Notes under the pieces: model-generated
What the model was told of the DNA's origin: nothing
The model's input: the letters and a program-made list of their open reading frames with translations, nothing else
The model's database searches: none
Translations under genes and position numbers: made by a program
Part shown: in pieces, positions 53,163 to 62,304 of the stretch
How the letters are laid out: every line of letters starts with the position of its first letter
How positions within the stretch are numbered: position 1 is the first letter of the stretch
From: Phyllobacterium zundukense
GTDB taxonomy: Bacteria; Pseudomonadota; Alphaproteobacteria; Rhizobiales; Rhizobiaceae
Assembly (NCBI RefSeq): GCF_025452195.1
Contig: NZ_CP104973.1
Span: 1-64,000, forward strand
Length of the DNA stretch: 64,000 nt
Reading direction: 5' to 3'

Positions 53163-55052
53163 TCAAACCCGCGGCATGCCCTTCGGCCTTAAATGGCGCT
53201 TTTGTGCAGCGATTCTGAAGATTGAGTTGGAGGCACCGTAACCTCGATAGCCGTTGCGTTGAACGACTTCAAAAAAGAAACCCTCGCCGTAATTCGGGCT
53301 GTACAGCTGAAAATATTCACCGTTTTCATCACGGTCATAAAGGATGTTTGCCGACCTCAGCCTGTCGGAAAGTTCTATATCGAGCCCAAACCGGGCTTCC
53401 AGATCATCGTAGTAGTTGGAAGAGATCTGGAGTGGCGTAAAGCCATTCTCATGGAGCGCAGACGCTGTCGCAAAGATGTCATTGGTCTCAAACGCCAGAT
53501 GCTGGACGCCGGATCCGAAATTTTCGGTGATGAAATGTCCCGCAAGGGTAGTGCGATTTTCCGCACCGTTAAGTGTCAGGCGGAACCGGCCGTCATCGTT
53601 TTCAATCACCTGACTGCGCACGATGCCTGCGGGGTCGACGATGTCGACCATCGGCGTTTTATGCGCCTTGAAGATCGAGGTGTAGAATAGGACCCAAGTC
53701 AGCATCTCGTCGTACTTCATGGTCTGGGCGACATGGTCAACGCGCCGGAGGCCTACACCATCCCACGGCTCTGCGCCGGCAATGATGTTGAACTCGATCT
53801 CCCATATATTTTTGAGATCAGACTTCTGATCGATAAAATAGATAATGCCCCCACCGACCCCGCGGATCGCCGGAATCGTCAGCTCGCCCGGTCCGACGGT
53901 TTGCTCGAAAGGCTCTGCTATAAGAGCGCGTGCACGCTCCGCTGTCGCTTTAGCATCATCTACCTCAAGACCGATCGCGTAGGCCGATGTGCCATGGACA
54001 AGATACGAGGAGTGAGCAAATCCTTCATGCTCGGTGTTGATGACAAGATTGATGCCACCTTGCCGGTAAAGTGTCACCAGCTTCGTTTTGTGCTGGCCAG
54101 CGACGTGGAAACCCAGTGCGCGCAAAAGCCCGCCGAGTTGTTCGGCCTCCTCCTCGCTGGCAGAAAATTCAACAAATGCCACACCATCGACCTGAATGCG
54201 GTCCGGCATCCTTGGCAGCGTCATCGCCACGTCGGGTTCAAGCCGTTGTATCTGGTCGCCGAGATAGATGAGCGATCGATGGCCATCCAGCGCTATCGAA
54301 CGGGGCGAGCCCCCGCGAAACTGATCATTGAAGATTTCCAGGGACAGAAATCCATCATAGCCGGTTGCAGCGACCGCTCGCATGAAGTCCACGACCGGAA
54401 GATCTCCCTCCCCGGGCATGTTGCGGTAGTGGCGGCTCCAGTACAGAAGATCCATATCGATCAGCGGGGCATCAGCAAGCTGAACAATTAATATCTTCTC
54501 CTTAGGGATAGAGCGGATCGAATTGACATCGATCTTTCGCGCCAGCGTATGAAAACTGTCCAGGATCAGCCCGACATTGGTGTGGTCAGCACGGCGAACG
54601 ATTTCCCACGCATCTCGATGATCATTGATGTGCCGTCCCCAGGCGAGCGCTTCGTATCCAACGCGTAGTCCGCGTTTTTTTGCGCGTTCGCCAAGCTCGC
54701 GAAAGTCATCCGCAGCACGATCCAATCCACCCAACGCAATTGGCGATACGTTCGAACAGACGAGCACGAGGTCCGTTCCCAATTCCTGCATCACATCGAA
54801 CTTGCGTTCCGCCCGATCGAATGCACGGGATCGATGTGGTTCGGGCATTCCTTCGAAATCGCGAAAGGGCTGAAACAGAGTGATCGCCAGCCCGTGATCC
54901 CTGACCATCCTGCCGACATCACGCGGATTTGCATCGAAAGCCAGAAAGTCGTTCTCGAAAATCTCAACGCCGCTGAAACCTGCCTTTGCGATCGCATCCA
55001 GCTTTTCAGGGAGATCGCCACTGATTGAAACTGTTGCAATTGACGTCTTCAT
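53163..55052 (-). CDS. quiC: 3-dehydroshikimate dehydratase, fused QuiC type
   Basis: Fusion of 629 residues. Residues 1-280 form a sugar phosphate isomerase-like TIM barrel: MKTSIATVSISGDLPEKLDAI, EALAWGRHINDHRDAWEIV, ILDSFHTLA, LIVQLADAP and DGFLSLEIFNDQFRGGS. Residues 290-620 form a two-module VOC/HPPD-like half: VEFSASEEEAEQLGGLLRALGFHVAG, QHLAFETNDIFATA and the C-terminal metal-ligand region LYSPNYGEGFFFEVVQRNGYRGYGASN. This order is the bacterial 3-dehydroshikimate dehydratase fused to an HPPD-like domain, converting 3-dehydroshikimate to protocatechuate. The shikimate dehydrogenase gene next to it and the TRAP transporter support the catabolic role. Confidence 0.9.
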   Translation of the reverse strand: MKTSIATVSISGDLPEKLDAIAKAGFSGVEIFENDFLAFDANPRDVGRMVRDHGLAITLFQPFRDFEGMPEPHRSRAFDRAERKFDVMQELGTDLVLVCSNVSPIALGGLDRAADDFRELGERAKKRGLRVGYEALAWGRHINDHRDAWEIVRRADHTNVGLILDSFHTLARKIDVNSIRSIPKEKILIVQLADAPLIDMDLLYWSRHYRNMPGEGDLPVVDFMRAVAATGYDGFLSLEIFNDQFRGGSPRSIALDGHRSLIYLGDQIQRLEPDVAMTLPRMPDRIQVDGVAFVEFSASEEEAEQLGGLLRALGFHVAGQHKTKLVTLYRQGGINLVINTEHEGFAHSSYLVHGTSAYAIGLEVDDAKATAERARALIAEPFEQTVGPGELTIPAIRGVGGGIIYFIDQKSDLKNIWEIEFNIIAGAEPWDGVGLRRVDHVAQTMKYDEMLTWVLFYTSIFKAHKTPMVDIVDPAGIVRSQVIENDDGRFRLTLNGAENRTTLAGHFITENFGSGVQHLAFETNDIFATASALHENGFTPLQISSNYYDDLEARFGLDIELSDRLRSANILYDRDENGEYFQLYSPNYGEGFFFEVVQRNGYRGYGASNSIFRIAAQKRHLRPKGMPRV

Positions 55053-55085
55053 TGCCGGGTCCTTACGTCTATGAAGGAAAGCGTT

Positions 55086-55964
55086 CTACACGGTCATGGT
55101 CTTGAAATGGTCGAGCATCCGGTTCGCATCAGGCTGCAGGCCGGTAAAAAGCTGAAAGGCTCCGACAGCCTGGAACACTGCCATACCCCCGCCATCGAGT
55201 GTTGGACAGCCGCGCTGGCGCGCCTGCCTCAGCAATTCCGTCTCGAGGGGAAAGTAGACAATTTCGGCTACCCAATGGCGTCGATCGAGCAAATCCGCCG
55301 GTAATGGCAAGCCAGGATATCCAGACATTCCAGTAGGTGTGGCATGGATCAATCCGGACGCTCGCTGCATCGCTTCCATAAGGTCACCTCCAGCGGTGAT
55401 CTGCGCGTCGGGAAAGATCTCCTGCATTGACCTGCTCAACGCAATGGCGCGCTGTCGTTCGCGATCAAATACGGCAAGCTTCGCCGCGCCCAGCGACAAA
55501 GCTGCATATCCGGTTGCGACCCCAGCACCTCCCGCGCCGAGCTGAACCACAAACGACGTGTCGACCCCGGGAAGGCCTCGACGGAAGCTCTGCGCAAAGC
55601 CCCACCAATCGGTATTGTGGCCGTAGCGCCGTCCATCCTTGAGAACCACTGTATTTACGGCACCGATCGATCTGGCATCGGCGGAAAGTTCATCGAGGTG
55701 AGGCATGACCGCCTGCTTGCAGGGATGGGTGATATTGAGACCTGAAAAGCCGCGTTCCTCAGCTTCAGAAAGCAGCCGAGGAAGATCGTCGATCGATGCA
55801 CCGAGCTGATTGAGGTCAATCAGGTCATATTCGTAGGAGAGCCCCTGAGCCCTGCCTTCTTTCATGTGCATGGCGGGCGTGAGCGAAGCCTGGATGCCTG
55901 CCCCAATGAGCCCTGCCTTTATCGGCTTCAACAATGTCTCGCTCATCATTTCCATTCCGCTCAT
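55086..55964 (-). CDS. aroE: Shikimate (quinate) dehydrogenase
   Basis: Reversible NAD(P)-linked oxidation of shikimate to 3-dehydroshikimate. Motifs: SLTPAMH, SGLNITHPCKQAV (substrate Lys), IGAVNTVV, YGHNTDWWGF and the nucleotide loop LGAGGAGVATG at about 142-152. After the second strand it reads AVFDRER. Having Asp where anabolic NADP-dependent AroE has Asn-Arg-Thr suggests NAD use, a trait of catabolic quinate/shikimate dehydrogenases. It lies 33 bp before quiC and 69-84 bp after dctP. The start is uncertain; ATG 55949 and 55946 are alternatives. Confidence 0.9.
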   Translation of the reverse strand: MSGMEMMSETLLKPIKAGLIGAGIQASLTPAMHMKEGRAQGLSYEYDLIDLNQLGASIDDLPRLLSEAEERGFSGLNITHPCKQAVMPHLDELSADARSIGAVNTVVLKDGRRYGHNTDWWGFAQSFRRGLPGVDTSFVVQLGAGGAGVATGYAALSLGAAKLAVFDRERQRAIALSRSMQEIFPDAQITAGGDLMEAMQRASGLIHATPTGMSGYPGLPLPADLLDRRHWVAEIVYFPLETELLRQARQRGCPTLDGGGMAVFQAVGAFQLFTGLQPDANRMLDHFKTMTV

Positions 55965-56033
55965 TCGAGCTCGGCGCGACCTTGGACTATCGAGTAAGTC
56001 AGCCCGCTGCGGAGCGCGGGCTGACTTGTAGCC

Positions 56034-57050
56034 CTACTGGCCGCGTGCTGCGTTCAGTTGCTTGAAGAGTTCCGTCACGGTTTCTGCGCCAATGTCCGCA
56101 CTGAACTTGTCGATCATCGGCTTGACCGCATCACGAAGTTTCTGTGTTTCCTCCGGGCTGAGTTCAGTGACTTCCATCCCGGTCTTCCTGATCTCGTCGA
56201 TCGATGCCGCGTCCTGCTGACGCGAAACCTTTCGCTGATAATCGCGCGCTTCGTCTGCGGCCGATTGCAGTACGGCCTTTTCTTCATCATTCAGCCCGTC
56301 CCAGAACTTCTTGCTGATCAGCACGATCTGCGGATTGTACTGGTGGCGCGTAATCGTCATGTACTTTTGGACTTCATAGAATTTCGCGTTCACGATATTC
56401 GCCGCAGGATTTTCCTGGCCGTCCACCGTTCCTGTTTCGAGCGCGGTATAGAGTTCGGTATATGGCATGGGCACCGCATTCGCGCCGAGACTGTTGAAGA
56501 GCTCGATGGGGATTGGCGACTGGATAGTACGGATTTTCAAACCCTTGATATCTTCCAGCTTTGCTACCGGATGCCGGTTGTTGGTCAGATTTCGAAAACC
56601 GAGTTCCCAATAGGCAAGCCCGACAAGGCCCGTATCCGGCAGCAATTTGATGAGGCTCGTGCCGAACGGACCGTCCATGACCTTGTCTGCCTCTTCACCG
56701 CTGTTGAACAGGAAGGGCAGATCGACCGCGCCGAACTGCTTGACGTTGCCGGCCAATATCCCGGCGTTCAGTACTGTCATTTCGATCACCCCGCCCTGAA
56801 GGGCGGAAACTGTCTGAACGTCTCCGCCCAGCACGCCTCCCGGGAAAAGCTTTACGGTAATCTTGCCGCTGCTCTTTTCCTTCACGAGATCGGCGAACTT
56901 CTCCATGCCCATGACCTGCGGGTGGCCCTTGTTGTTGGCCGATGCAAATTTGAGCTGATGCTCACGAACCTCGGCCATGGCCGGGCCAGTCGCCAACAGT
57001 GCGAGCGGCAGTGCCACTCCTACAAGGACGTTCATCAATTTATTGAGCAT
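56034..57050 (-). CDS. dctP: TRAP transporter substrate-binding protein (DctP type)
   Basis: Periplasmic solute receptor of 338 residues from ATG 57050 (GGGAGG just upstream), with a signal peptide MLNKLMNVLVGVALPLALLA ending TGPAMA. Core motifs are GMEKFADLVKEKSSGKITVKLFPGG, IEMTVLNAGILAG and GLKIRTIQSPIPIELFNSLGANAVPMPYTELYTALETGTVDGQENP. Ligand residues cannot be named; operon partners suggest shikimate, quinate or a related carboxylate. Confidence 0.93.
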   Translation of the reverse strand: MLNKLMNVLVGVALPLALLATGPAMAEVREHQLKFASANNKGHPQVMGMEKFADLVKEKSSGKITVKLFPGGVLGGDVQTVSALQGGVIEMTVLNAGILAGNVKQFGAVDLPFLFNSGEEADKVMDGPFGTSLIKLLPDTGLVGLAYWELGFRNLTNNRHPVAKLEDIKGLKIRTIQSPIPIELFNSLGANAVPMPYTELYTALETGTVDGQENPAANIVNAKFYEVQKYMTITRHQYNPQIVLISKKFWDGLNDEEKAVLQSAADEARDYQRKVSRQQDAASIDEIRKTGMEVTELSPEETQKLRDAVKPMIDKFSADIGAETVTELFKQLNAARGQ

Positions 57051-57124
57051 TTTTTCCTCCCAATGTTGGCCGGTGTCTCTCCCCACGGCCGGTTGAATTC
57101 TTTTCGTCACGTCCCACCTGCTCT

Positions 57125-58405
57125 TCAATGTCCCAGCCAGCTCACCGGCACCATTACCAGTTGCGGAAACAGGACAAGCAGGAGCAGCACGATGAGTTCA
57201 GCGATGAGAAATGGCATGACGCCCTTCATCAGCTCTTCCATCGAAAGTTTCGATATTCCGCAGATGACATTGAGCACGGTGCCGACCGGCGGCGTGATGA
57301 GGCCGATCGAGTTGTTGATGATGAAAAGGACGCCGAAATACACGGGATCGATCCCCGCCTGTTTGATAATGGGCATGAGCACAGGCGTCATGATGAGAAT
57401 GGTCGGCGTCATATCCATTGCGGTACCGACGAGCACCACGAGAACCATGATGGCGAGGAGTAGCAATGTCTGATTGCCCATCAATGGTTCGATCAGAGCG
57501 GCGAGATCACCCGGCACGTCGGCCACAGTGATCAGCCACGCGGAAACCGCTGCCGCCGCGACCAGGAACATGACGACAGCCGTAATCTTCGCAGCGGCGA
57601 CGAAAACGTGGAAAAGTTTTGCTGGCGGCAATTCGCGATAGATCACCATGGCGACGAAGAGCGAATAAACGGCCGCGACCACTCCTGCTTCGGTGGGCGT
57701 GAACACACCGAATTTCAACCCGACGATGATGATAAGCGGCAGCATGAGAGCCCAGATGCTGTCAATGAATGCCTTGAACCGGACCGCTCCGGATTGTCGT
57801 GGGGGCAGGCTGAATTGCTCCTTGCTTGCAACAATCAGCCACGTGATGCAAAGCGCCATGGCGATCAAGAGACCGGGAAATATTCCGGCAAGAAACAGCT
57901 TGGTAATCGACACGCCGCCGACGACGCCATAGAGGATGAAACCAATCGAAGGCGGGATGATCGGTCCAATGATCGACGCCGAGGCAAGCAGTCCACCTGC
58001 TCGCGCCGGGTCATGGCCCGATTTCAGCATCATCGGCAATAGCAGCGTGCCCAGCGCGGCCGCATCAGCCACGGCAGATCCTGAAAGGCTCGACAGCACG
58101 CAAGCGGCAAAGATCGCCACGAAACCCAGGCCGCCGCGGATATGACCGACCAGAGACATGGCCAGAGCGACGATGCGCCGTGACAGGCCCCCGGTGTTCA
58201 TTACTTCGCCAGCAAGCATGAAGAACGGGACCGCCATCAATGGAAAGCTGTCCGCGCCGTTCAACACATTTTGCGCAACGATCTGGGCGTCGAACATGCC
58301 GAGATACATCATGAGCGCGACGCCGCTGACGATCAGGGCGAAGGCGATCGGCACGCCCAGCGCCATGGGCCCAAGCAGTGCACCAAGGAAGATTGCTACC
58401 GTCAT
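57125..58405 (-). CDS. dctM: TRAP transporter large permease (DctM type)
   Basis: Membrane protein of 426 residues with about 12 helices: ALLGPMALGVPIAFALIVSGV, SFPLMAVPFFMLAGEVMNTGGLSRRI, SASIIGPIIPPSIGFILYGVVGG and ITPPVGTVLNVICGISKLSMEELMKGVMPFLIAELIVL are hallmarks of the DctM/SiaM family. It carries the Na+-coupled transport path. It overlaps dctQ by 4 bp, and dctP starts 74 bp downstream. Confidence 0.95.
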   Translation of the reverse strand: MTVAIFLGALLGPMALGVPIAFALIVSGVALMMYLGMFDAQIVAQNVLNGADSFPLMAVPFFMLAGEVMNTGGLSRRIVALAMSLVGHIRGGLGFVAIFAACVLSSLSGSAVADAAALGTLLLPMMLKSGHDPARAGGLLASASIIGPIIPPSIGFILYGVVGGVSITKLFLAGIFPGLLIAMALCITWLIVASKEQFSLPPRQSGAVRFKAFIDSIWALMLPLIIIVGLKFGVFTPTEAGVVAAVYSLFVAMVIYRELPPAKLFHVFVAAAKITAVVMFLVAAAAVSAWLITVADVPGDLAALIEPLMGNQTLLLLAIMVLVVLVGTAMDMTPTILIMTPVLMPIIKQAGIDPVYFGVLFIINNSIGLITPPVGTVLNVICGISKLSMEELMKGVMPFLIAELIVLLLLVLFPQLVMVPVSWLGH

Positions 58406-58977
58406 CGCTGGCTCCCCAGCGTATTGACAGGACGGACCAGCCCCGTGCTTGAATGGTCATCGTCAGCGATCTGCTCTTCGGAGTCGCGGACAAGCTCGGC
58501 AGTCGCCAGATCGATGCGGCCTGTCGCGACGCAAAAGGCATCCCAAAGAAGAATCAAGAATGCGGGAACCCCGAACGCGAGGCCCGCACCATAAAAGAAT
58601 GCCATGGAAATACCGGTCGCAGGCGCTTTGACATGCAAGTTGATGAGTGTCTGATCCCAGCTGCCGGTGATCAATAACCATGTAGCTACCAGCATAAGGA
58701 AATGACCGGCCAAAACGGCCGCCTTGGCAGTATTTGGCGGTAAACGCCGGATAACAGAATCGACGCCCAAATGACCATGTTCATGCATGGCGACAACAGC
58801 GCCGAGGAATGTCAGCCATACGAAAAACAGCCGCGCGAGTTCTTCGGAGTAAGTGATGCCCTGATTGAACGCGTAGCGCAGGACGACATTGCCGAAAACC
58901 AGTACCACCATGCCCGCCAGCAACAGTGCAATCGCAACCTTCAGCATGAGAAAGCAGAATTCGATTATGCGCGCCAT
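58402..58977 (-). CDS. dctQ: TRAP transporter small permease (DctQ type)
   Basis: Protein of 191 residues with four membrane helices: VAIALLLAGMVVLVFGNVVLRYAFNQGITYSEELARLFFVWLTFLGAVVAMHEHGHLGVD is the DctQ signature (W-LTFLGAxxAxxExxHxxVD). It is the first gene of the presumed shikimate operon. A 35-residue acidic tail follows the last helix. The TetR gene is divergent. Confidence 0.93.
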   Translation of the reverse strand: MARIIEFCFLMLKVAIALLLAGMVVLVFGNVVLRYAFNQGITYSEELARLFFVWLTFLGAVVAMHEHGHLGVDSVIRRLPPNTAKAAVLAGHFLMLVATWLLITGSWDQTLINLHVKAPATGISMAFFYGAGLAFGVPAFLILLWDAFCVATGRIDLATAELVRDSEEQIADDDHSSTGLVRPVNTLGSQR

Positions 58978-59115
58978 TCGCTCCTCCGCGAGTGAACTGT
59001 TCAGGACAGTCTTTTTCTACATGCGAAGGGCATGCGTCGTCTGAAAACCCCGACACCATGTCCGCATGATCTGCGCTCCTCCAGCACAGGCCAAATTGCA
59101 TATTGCCTTAAAATG

Positions 59116-59131
59116 TACTAACCAGTTCGAA
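59116..59131. promoter_or_regulatory. Weak palindrome, possible TetR operator
   Basis: TACTAAC-CA-GTTCGAA is an imperfect palindrome (5 of 7 pairs) in the 281-bp spacer between the divergent dctQ and TetR genes. Weak by itself; its position is the main argument. The rest of the spacer shows no gene. Confidence 0.25.
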
Positions 59132-59258
59132 TGTCAAGCGCTTCTATTGAAAGATCGATTGAAGGTGAATATGACTTCGTAGACGCCGAGACAGGTATTC
59201 GGGGAGCGAATATTCACACGTCCTGGATTTTCACTCTTACATTCAACAGCTTGATGCG

Positions 59259-59915
59259 ATGGGACTCGAATTGACCGACAGTTCGGCGAGTGCAAGAAAG
59301 AACGATCCGCAGAGAACGCAGGAGGATATCCTCGTCGTGGCGACGGAGGAGTTTTCAACGCATGGTCTTGCCGGAGCCCGCGTCGATGCCATCGCGGAAC
59401 GCACCCGAACTTCCAAACGCATGATCTATTATTATTTCGGCAGCAAAGAGGGTCTGTACCTCGCCGTGTTAGAACGATCGTACCGAAAAATCCGGACACT
59501 TGAAGCGGATTTGGAACTTACGAACCTACCGCCGGAAGCGGCGTTGCGAACATTGATCTCAACCACGTTCAATCATGATGAGGCCAATCCGGATTTCGTT
59601 CGATTGGTCAGTATCGAGAATATTCATCACGCGGCCCATATGCTCCGATCCGAGGCAATCCGCGATCTGAATGTCTCCGTAATCGAAACCATTGCCGGAA
59701 TCCTGAAGCGCGGCATACGAGATAATGTTTTCCGGCGAAACGCCGACCCGATTGACGTGCATATGATGATTAGCGCGTTTTGCTTCTTCCGCGTTTCAAA
59801 CCGCTACACATTCGGAACAATATTTCGGCGCGATCTTTCAAAACCTGAGACCATGGAGCGTCATCGCAACATGATCGCGGACGCAGTGCTCGGTTACCTG
59901 AAGACGTCCGAGTAG
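59259..59915 (+). CDS. TetR/AcrR family transcriptional regulator
   Basis: Protein of 218 residues. The helix-turn-helix occupies about residues 19-65: RTQEDILVVATEEFSTHGLAGARVDAIAERTRTSKRMIYYYFGSKEGLYLAVLERSY. The C-terminal TetR ligand domain follows (VRLVSIENIHHAAHMLRSEAIRDLNVSVIETIAGILKRGI). It is divergent from dctQ, so it probably controls the shikimate operon. The ligand is not predictable. Confidence 0.94.
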   Translation: MGLELTDSSASARKNDPQRTQEDILVVATEEFSTHGLAGARVDAIAERTRTSKRMIYYYFGSKEGLYLAVLERSYRKIRTLEADLELTNLPPEAALRTLISTTFNHDEANPDFVRLVSIENIHHAAHMLRSEAIRDLNVSVIETIAGILKRGIRDNVFRRNADPIDVHMMISAFCFFRVSNRYTFGTIFRRDLSKPETMERHRNMIADAVLGYLKTSE

Positions 59916-60015
59916 TTCGTGCCTGGCGACAGCTGGTTTGATGCATCAAACCAGCTTGTCATTTCACCAACCATCTTGATAACTTTGCACCGCCGGCAAG
60001 CTTCGCTGCCGGGCG

Positions 60016-60183
60016 TCAATCGCGGCCTACCGGTCCGAGATAGAGCTTGACCAGAATGAAGCCCCACTTCATCATCGCAGGCTCTGGATTGTTCCAGAAC
60101 TGGTCACGGGCCGCGTAGGCTGTGCTCAACGCGGCCAAAATAAACCAGACAACGAGAATGTAATCGATCGGTTGGACGAACAT
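60016..60183 (-). pseudogene. Small membrane protein, possible truncated DUF4396 gene
   Basis: ATG at 60183 opens a 55-residue frame with MFVQPIDYILVVWFILAALSTAYAARDQFWNNPEPAMMKWGFILVKLYLGPVG, then R-D-stop. I recall longer proteins (DUF4396-type) starting like this and continuing with LLYVLADKEP and more. If so, this copy stops right after the second helix, in the middle of the protein. It could also be a real small protein. Confidence 0.5.
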
Positions 60184-60233
60184 TGACGGTTTTCCCTACA
60201 CTGGTTGTTGCATTCGACAGCACCGTGCCAAGC

Positions 60234-60830
60234 CTAGTGGATTTCCTCCCTGAACTTGGCGTGGCAGGCAGAGCATTCCTGCAGCATCAGATGAAAGGCG
60301 TGTTCGGCGGGAAGTTTCGAGATATCTTCTTCACCTGCCGCAACCTTACGCTTACCCAGCAGGCTGCTGCCGATGGTGGACATGCCCGCTCCCATGCGCA
60401 TCTGCGGCGTGATGTCGTCCGGTGCCTGGTCTGCTGCGGCCGAGATGACCGACGCAAATGAGGCGACCTTCCGGGCCAGGGCATCGAATTCGTCGCGCGA
60501 CGGGTCTATCTCGTATTTTGCTGCCGAGGGCGGGCCGAACGACGCGGCAGGAAATTCCGCCATCAGCGCAGCGCCGGAATGTGCTTTTATCGTTTCTGCC
60601 CATCGTTTGAAGGCCGGGGCATCATAAGGAAGCTTGCCTTCAAACATTCCGGCGATTTTCTTACCCGCATTGGCCATGGCCTTCATTGCCTCCTGACGCG
60701 CCTTGACCACCTCCGGGATCGCGTCCGAGCCCATCGAGGGGACGGGACCGAGCATCGCGCAGACCGCGAGCAGGATCACAATCCCCAGCGGTCTTGCACG
60801 GCTGCCATGAGCAATAATCCAAATCCGCAT
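60234..60830 (-). CDS. Cytochrome c-prime family protein
   Basis: Exported haem protein of 198 residues from ATG 60830. Signal: RIWIIAHGSRARPLGIVILLAVCAMLGPVPSMG. The four-helix-bundle pattern includes VVKARQEAMKAMANAGKKIAGM, and the C-terminal haem motif CSACHAKFR (CxxCH at about 186-190) is where cytochromes c-prime have it. Such proteins bind NO or may serve electron transfer; the body is longer than the usual 130-150 residues. Six bp... the short gene upstream (60,183) is separate; on the right a 200-bp spacer separates it from the MFS gene. Confidence 0.85.
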   Translation of the reverse strand: MRIWIIAHGSRARPLGIVILLAVCAMLGPVPSMGSDAIPEVVKARQEAMKAMANAGKKIAGMFEGKLPYDAPAFKRWAETIKAHSGAALMAEFPAASFGPPSAAKYEIDPSRDEFDALARKVASFASVISAAADQAPDDITPQMRMGAGMSTIGSSLLGKRKVAAGEEDISKLPAEHAFHLMLQECSACHAKFREEIH

Positions 60831-61036
60831 CTTACTTTTTCGACTCCGTAACGCGATGGTAAAGCTTCCACCGGCTGGAAGCACAAGATGTTATATGGGG
60901 GCGAATTTCGCAGACTAATCCGACGTCAGCACGGCGTGCTCTTGTTCGCCATGGTGTTGGTGCAACTTCTGCTGATCATCCTGGCGATTTGCAGCACTCA
61001 GAATGTTGGATTGCGAGGCATTGCCCAAGAAAGCTT

Positions 61037-62233
61037 CTATACCTCGCGCACCAAGTGCCGGAACGCCAACCCCGAGATCAGTGCTAAAATACCCAGAACT
61101 GCAGCAAGCCCAATACCGCTGACGCGCCATCCCCATTCGGATATTGCGGGACTGCTGATAAGAGGCGATAGGAATTGGCCGAGAAAGACCGATGCCGTCA
61201 GCAGCGCTCCCGTCTTTCCGCGTCGGCTGGGAGGGGTCAAACCAAGGGAGATTGCTATAAACCCTGGTGTGGCCAACGCGTAACCTGCACCAATGGCTGC
61301 GCAACCTATAAAGACCGCCGTCCCCGCCTCGATTGTCACGAGGATCGCGAACCCAGTAGCCATCAACCCAAAGCCACAGGCCCAATTGCCAGCATGGCCA
61401 ATCGCCTCGCGAAGATGAGGGTAGCAAAGAGCCGCGCCCCCGCCCGCGAGCATGAGTGTCCCGAGTGCAGTTCCGGTCACCGCGGGGGAGGAGTAACCTT
61501 GTCCTGATAGAAAGAAGGGTAGCTGGGTCGGCATAACGAAAAACAGCGTCGTTATGACCATCTGACCGAAAGCGAGGAGATATACGACTGGCCGGAACCT
61601 GCCAGAGGAGGAGGTAGTGGAGCTTTGTTCAGCAGGCGTGCTCGACGGTAGATCGACAATTACACGCCAGAAAAACGGCAAAGCGAGTGCTGGCAGAACA
61701 TAAACTGCGAAGGGCAGCCTTGGTTCAACCGTCGCAAGAAGGCCAGCGATGAGAATGAAAACAAACCCGCCAAAATTCCGGGCAGAGACCTGGCCGCTCG
61801 AGATAGCATGCAGAGCTCGGCCCGAGAAGTAGTCCCCGATTAGCGCCGATTGCGCTGTCATGATCATGGCAAGCGAAACACCCAGGCACAACCTGCTGAC
61901 CATGATCAATGGCAACGTCGGTAGGACCAGCCCAGCGCTTCCGGAGATAATAAACAAGATCAACCCCGCCAAAAGCATCCGTCGCCGACCTGATCGATCA
62001 GCAATAGCCCCACACCAAGGAGCAACAAGGACGACTGCCAATGACGGAGCCGGGACCAGTAGGCGGATAAGAAGCGCATTGGTTTCATTGCCTGCAAATT
62101 GCCTTTCCAAGCCGGGCAAAGCGGGACTAATTGTGGCGGCCGTCATCACCGTAAGAGACGCCGCCATCATAAGAGAGATTGCGCGCGGGTCGCGCCAGAT
62201 TGGCCGATCTTCAAGTTCATTGGTTAGTCGCAT
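61037..62233 (-). CDS. MFS transporter, probable drug exporter
   Basis: Protein of 398 residues, start ATG 62233 with GGAG nine bases upstream (an ATG at 62263 lies farther out). It has 12 helices. The loop 2-3 motif GAIADRSGRRRMLLAG is the MFS motif A and LCLGVSLAMIMTAQSALIGDYF is the fourth-helix region. It faces the MerR gene across a promoter with a MerR-type spacer. Substrate is unknown. Confidence 0.9.
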   Translation of the reverse strand: MRLTNELEDRPIWRDPRAISLMMAASLTVMTAATISPALPGLERQFAGNETNALLIRLLVPAPSLAVVLVAPWCGAIADRSGRRRMLLAGLILFIISGSAGLVLPTLPLIMVSRLCLGVSLAMIMTAQSALIGDYFSGRALHAISSGQVSARNFGGFVFILIAGLLATVEPRLPFAVYVLPALALPFFWRVIVDLPSSTPAEQSSTTSSSGRFRPVVYLLAFGQMVITTLFFVMPTQLPFFLSGQGYSSPAVTGTALGTLMLAGGGAALCYPHLREAIGHAGNWACGFGLMATGFAILVTIEAGTAVFIGCAAIGAGYALATPGFIAISLGLTPPSRRGKTGALLTASVFLGQFLSPLISSPAISEWGWRVSGIGLAAVLGILALISGLAFRHLVREV

Positions 62234-62271
62234 TCGTATCATCTCCGTTGCGTTTCTAATCACTAGCTGGC

Positions 62272-62302
62272 ACGATACGAATTCAAGTCAACTTGAGGTC
62301 AA
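62272..62302 (-). promoter_or_regulatory. MerR-type promoter with 19-bp spacer and palindromic operator
   Basis: On the minus strand TTGACC (62,302-62,297) and TATCGT (62,277-62,272) are 19 bp apart. The spacer holds the palindrome TCAAGT-TG-ACTTGA (62,296-62,283). An overlong 19-20 bp spacer with an operator inside is the hallmark of promoters activated by MerR-family proteins. The palindrome is also close to the SoxR box core TCAAGTTAACTTGA. It drives the MFS gene. Confidence 0.8.
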
Positions 62303-62304
62303 GT

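Noticed and set aside
56058..57473. 471-codon open frame on the plus strand
   Set aside because: It is antisense to dctP and dctM; no ribosome-binding site or family signature.
60888..61283. Plus-strand frame starting with a membrane-like helix
   Set aside because: The second half is antisense to the MFS gene and reads as random basic sequence; the hydrophobic start alone is not enough.
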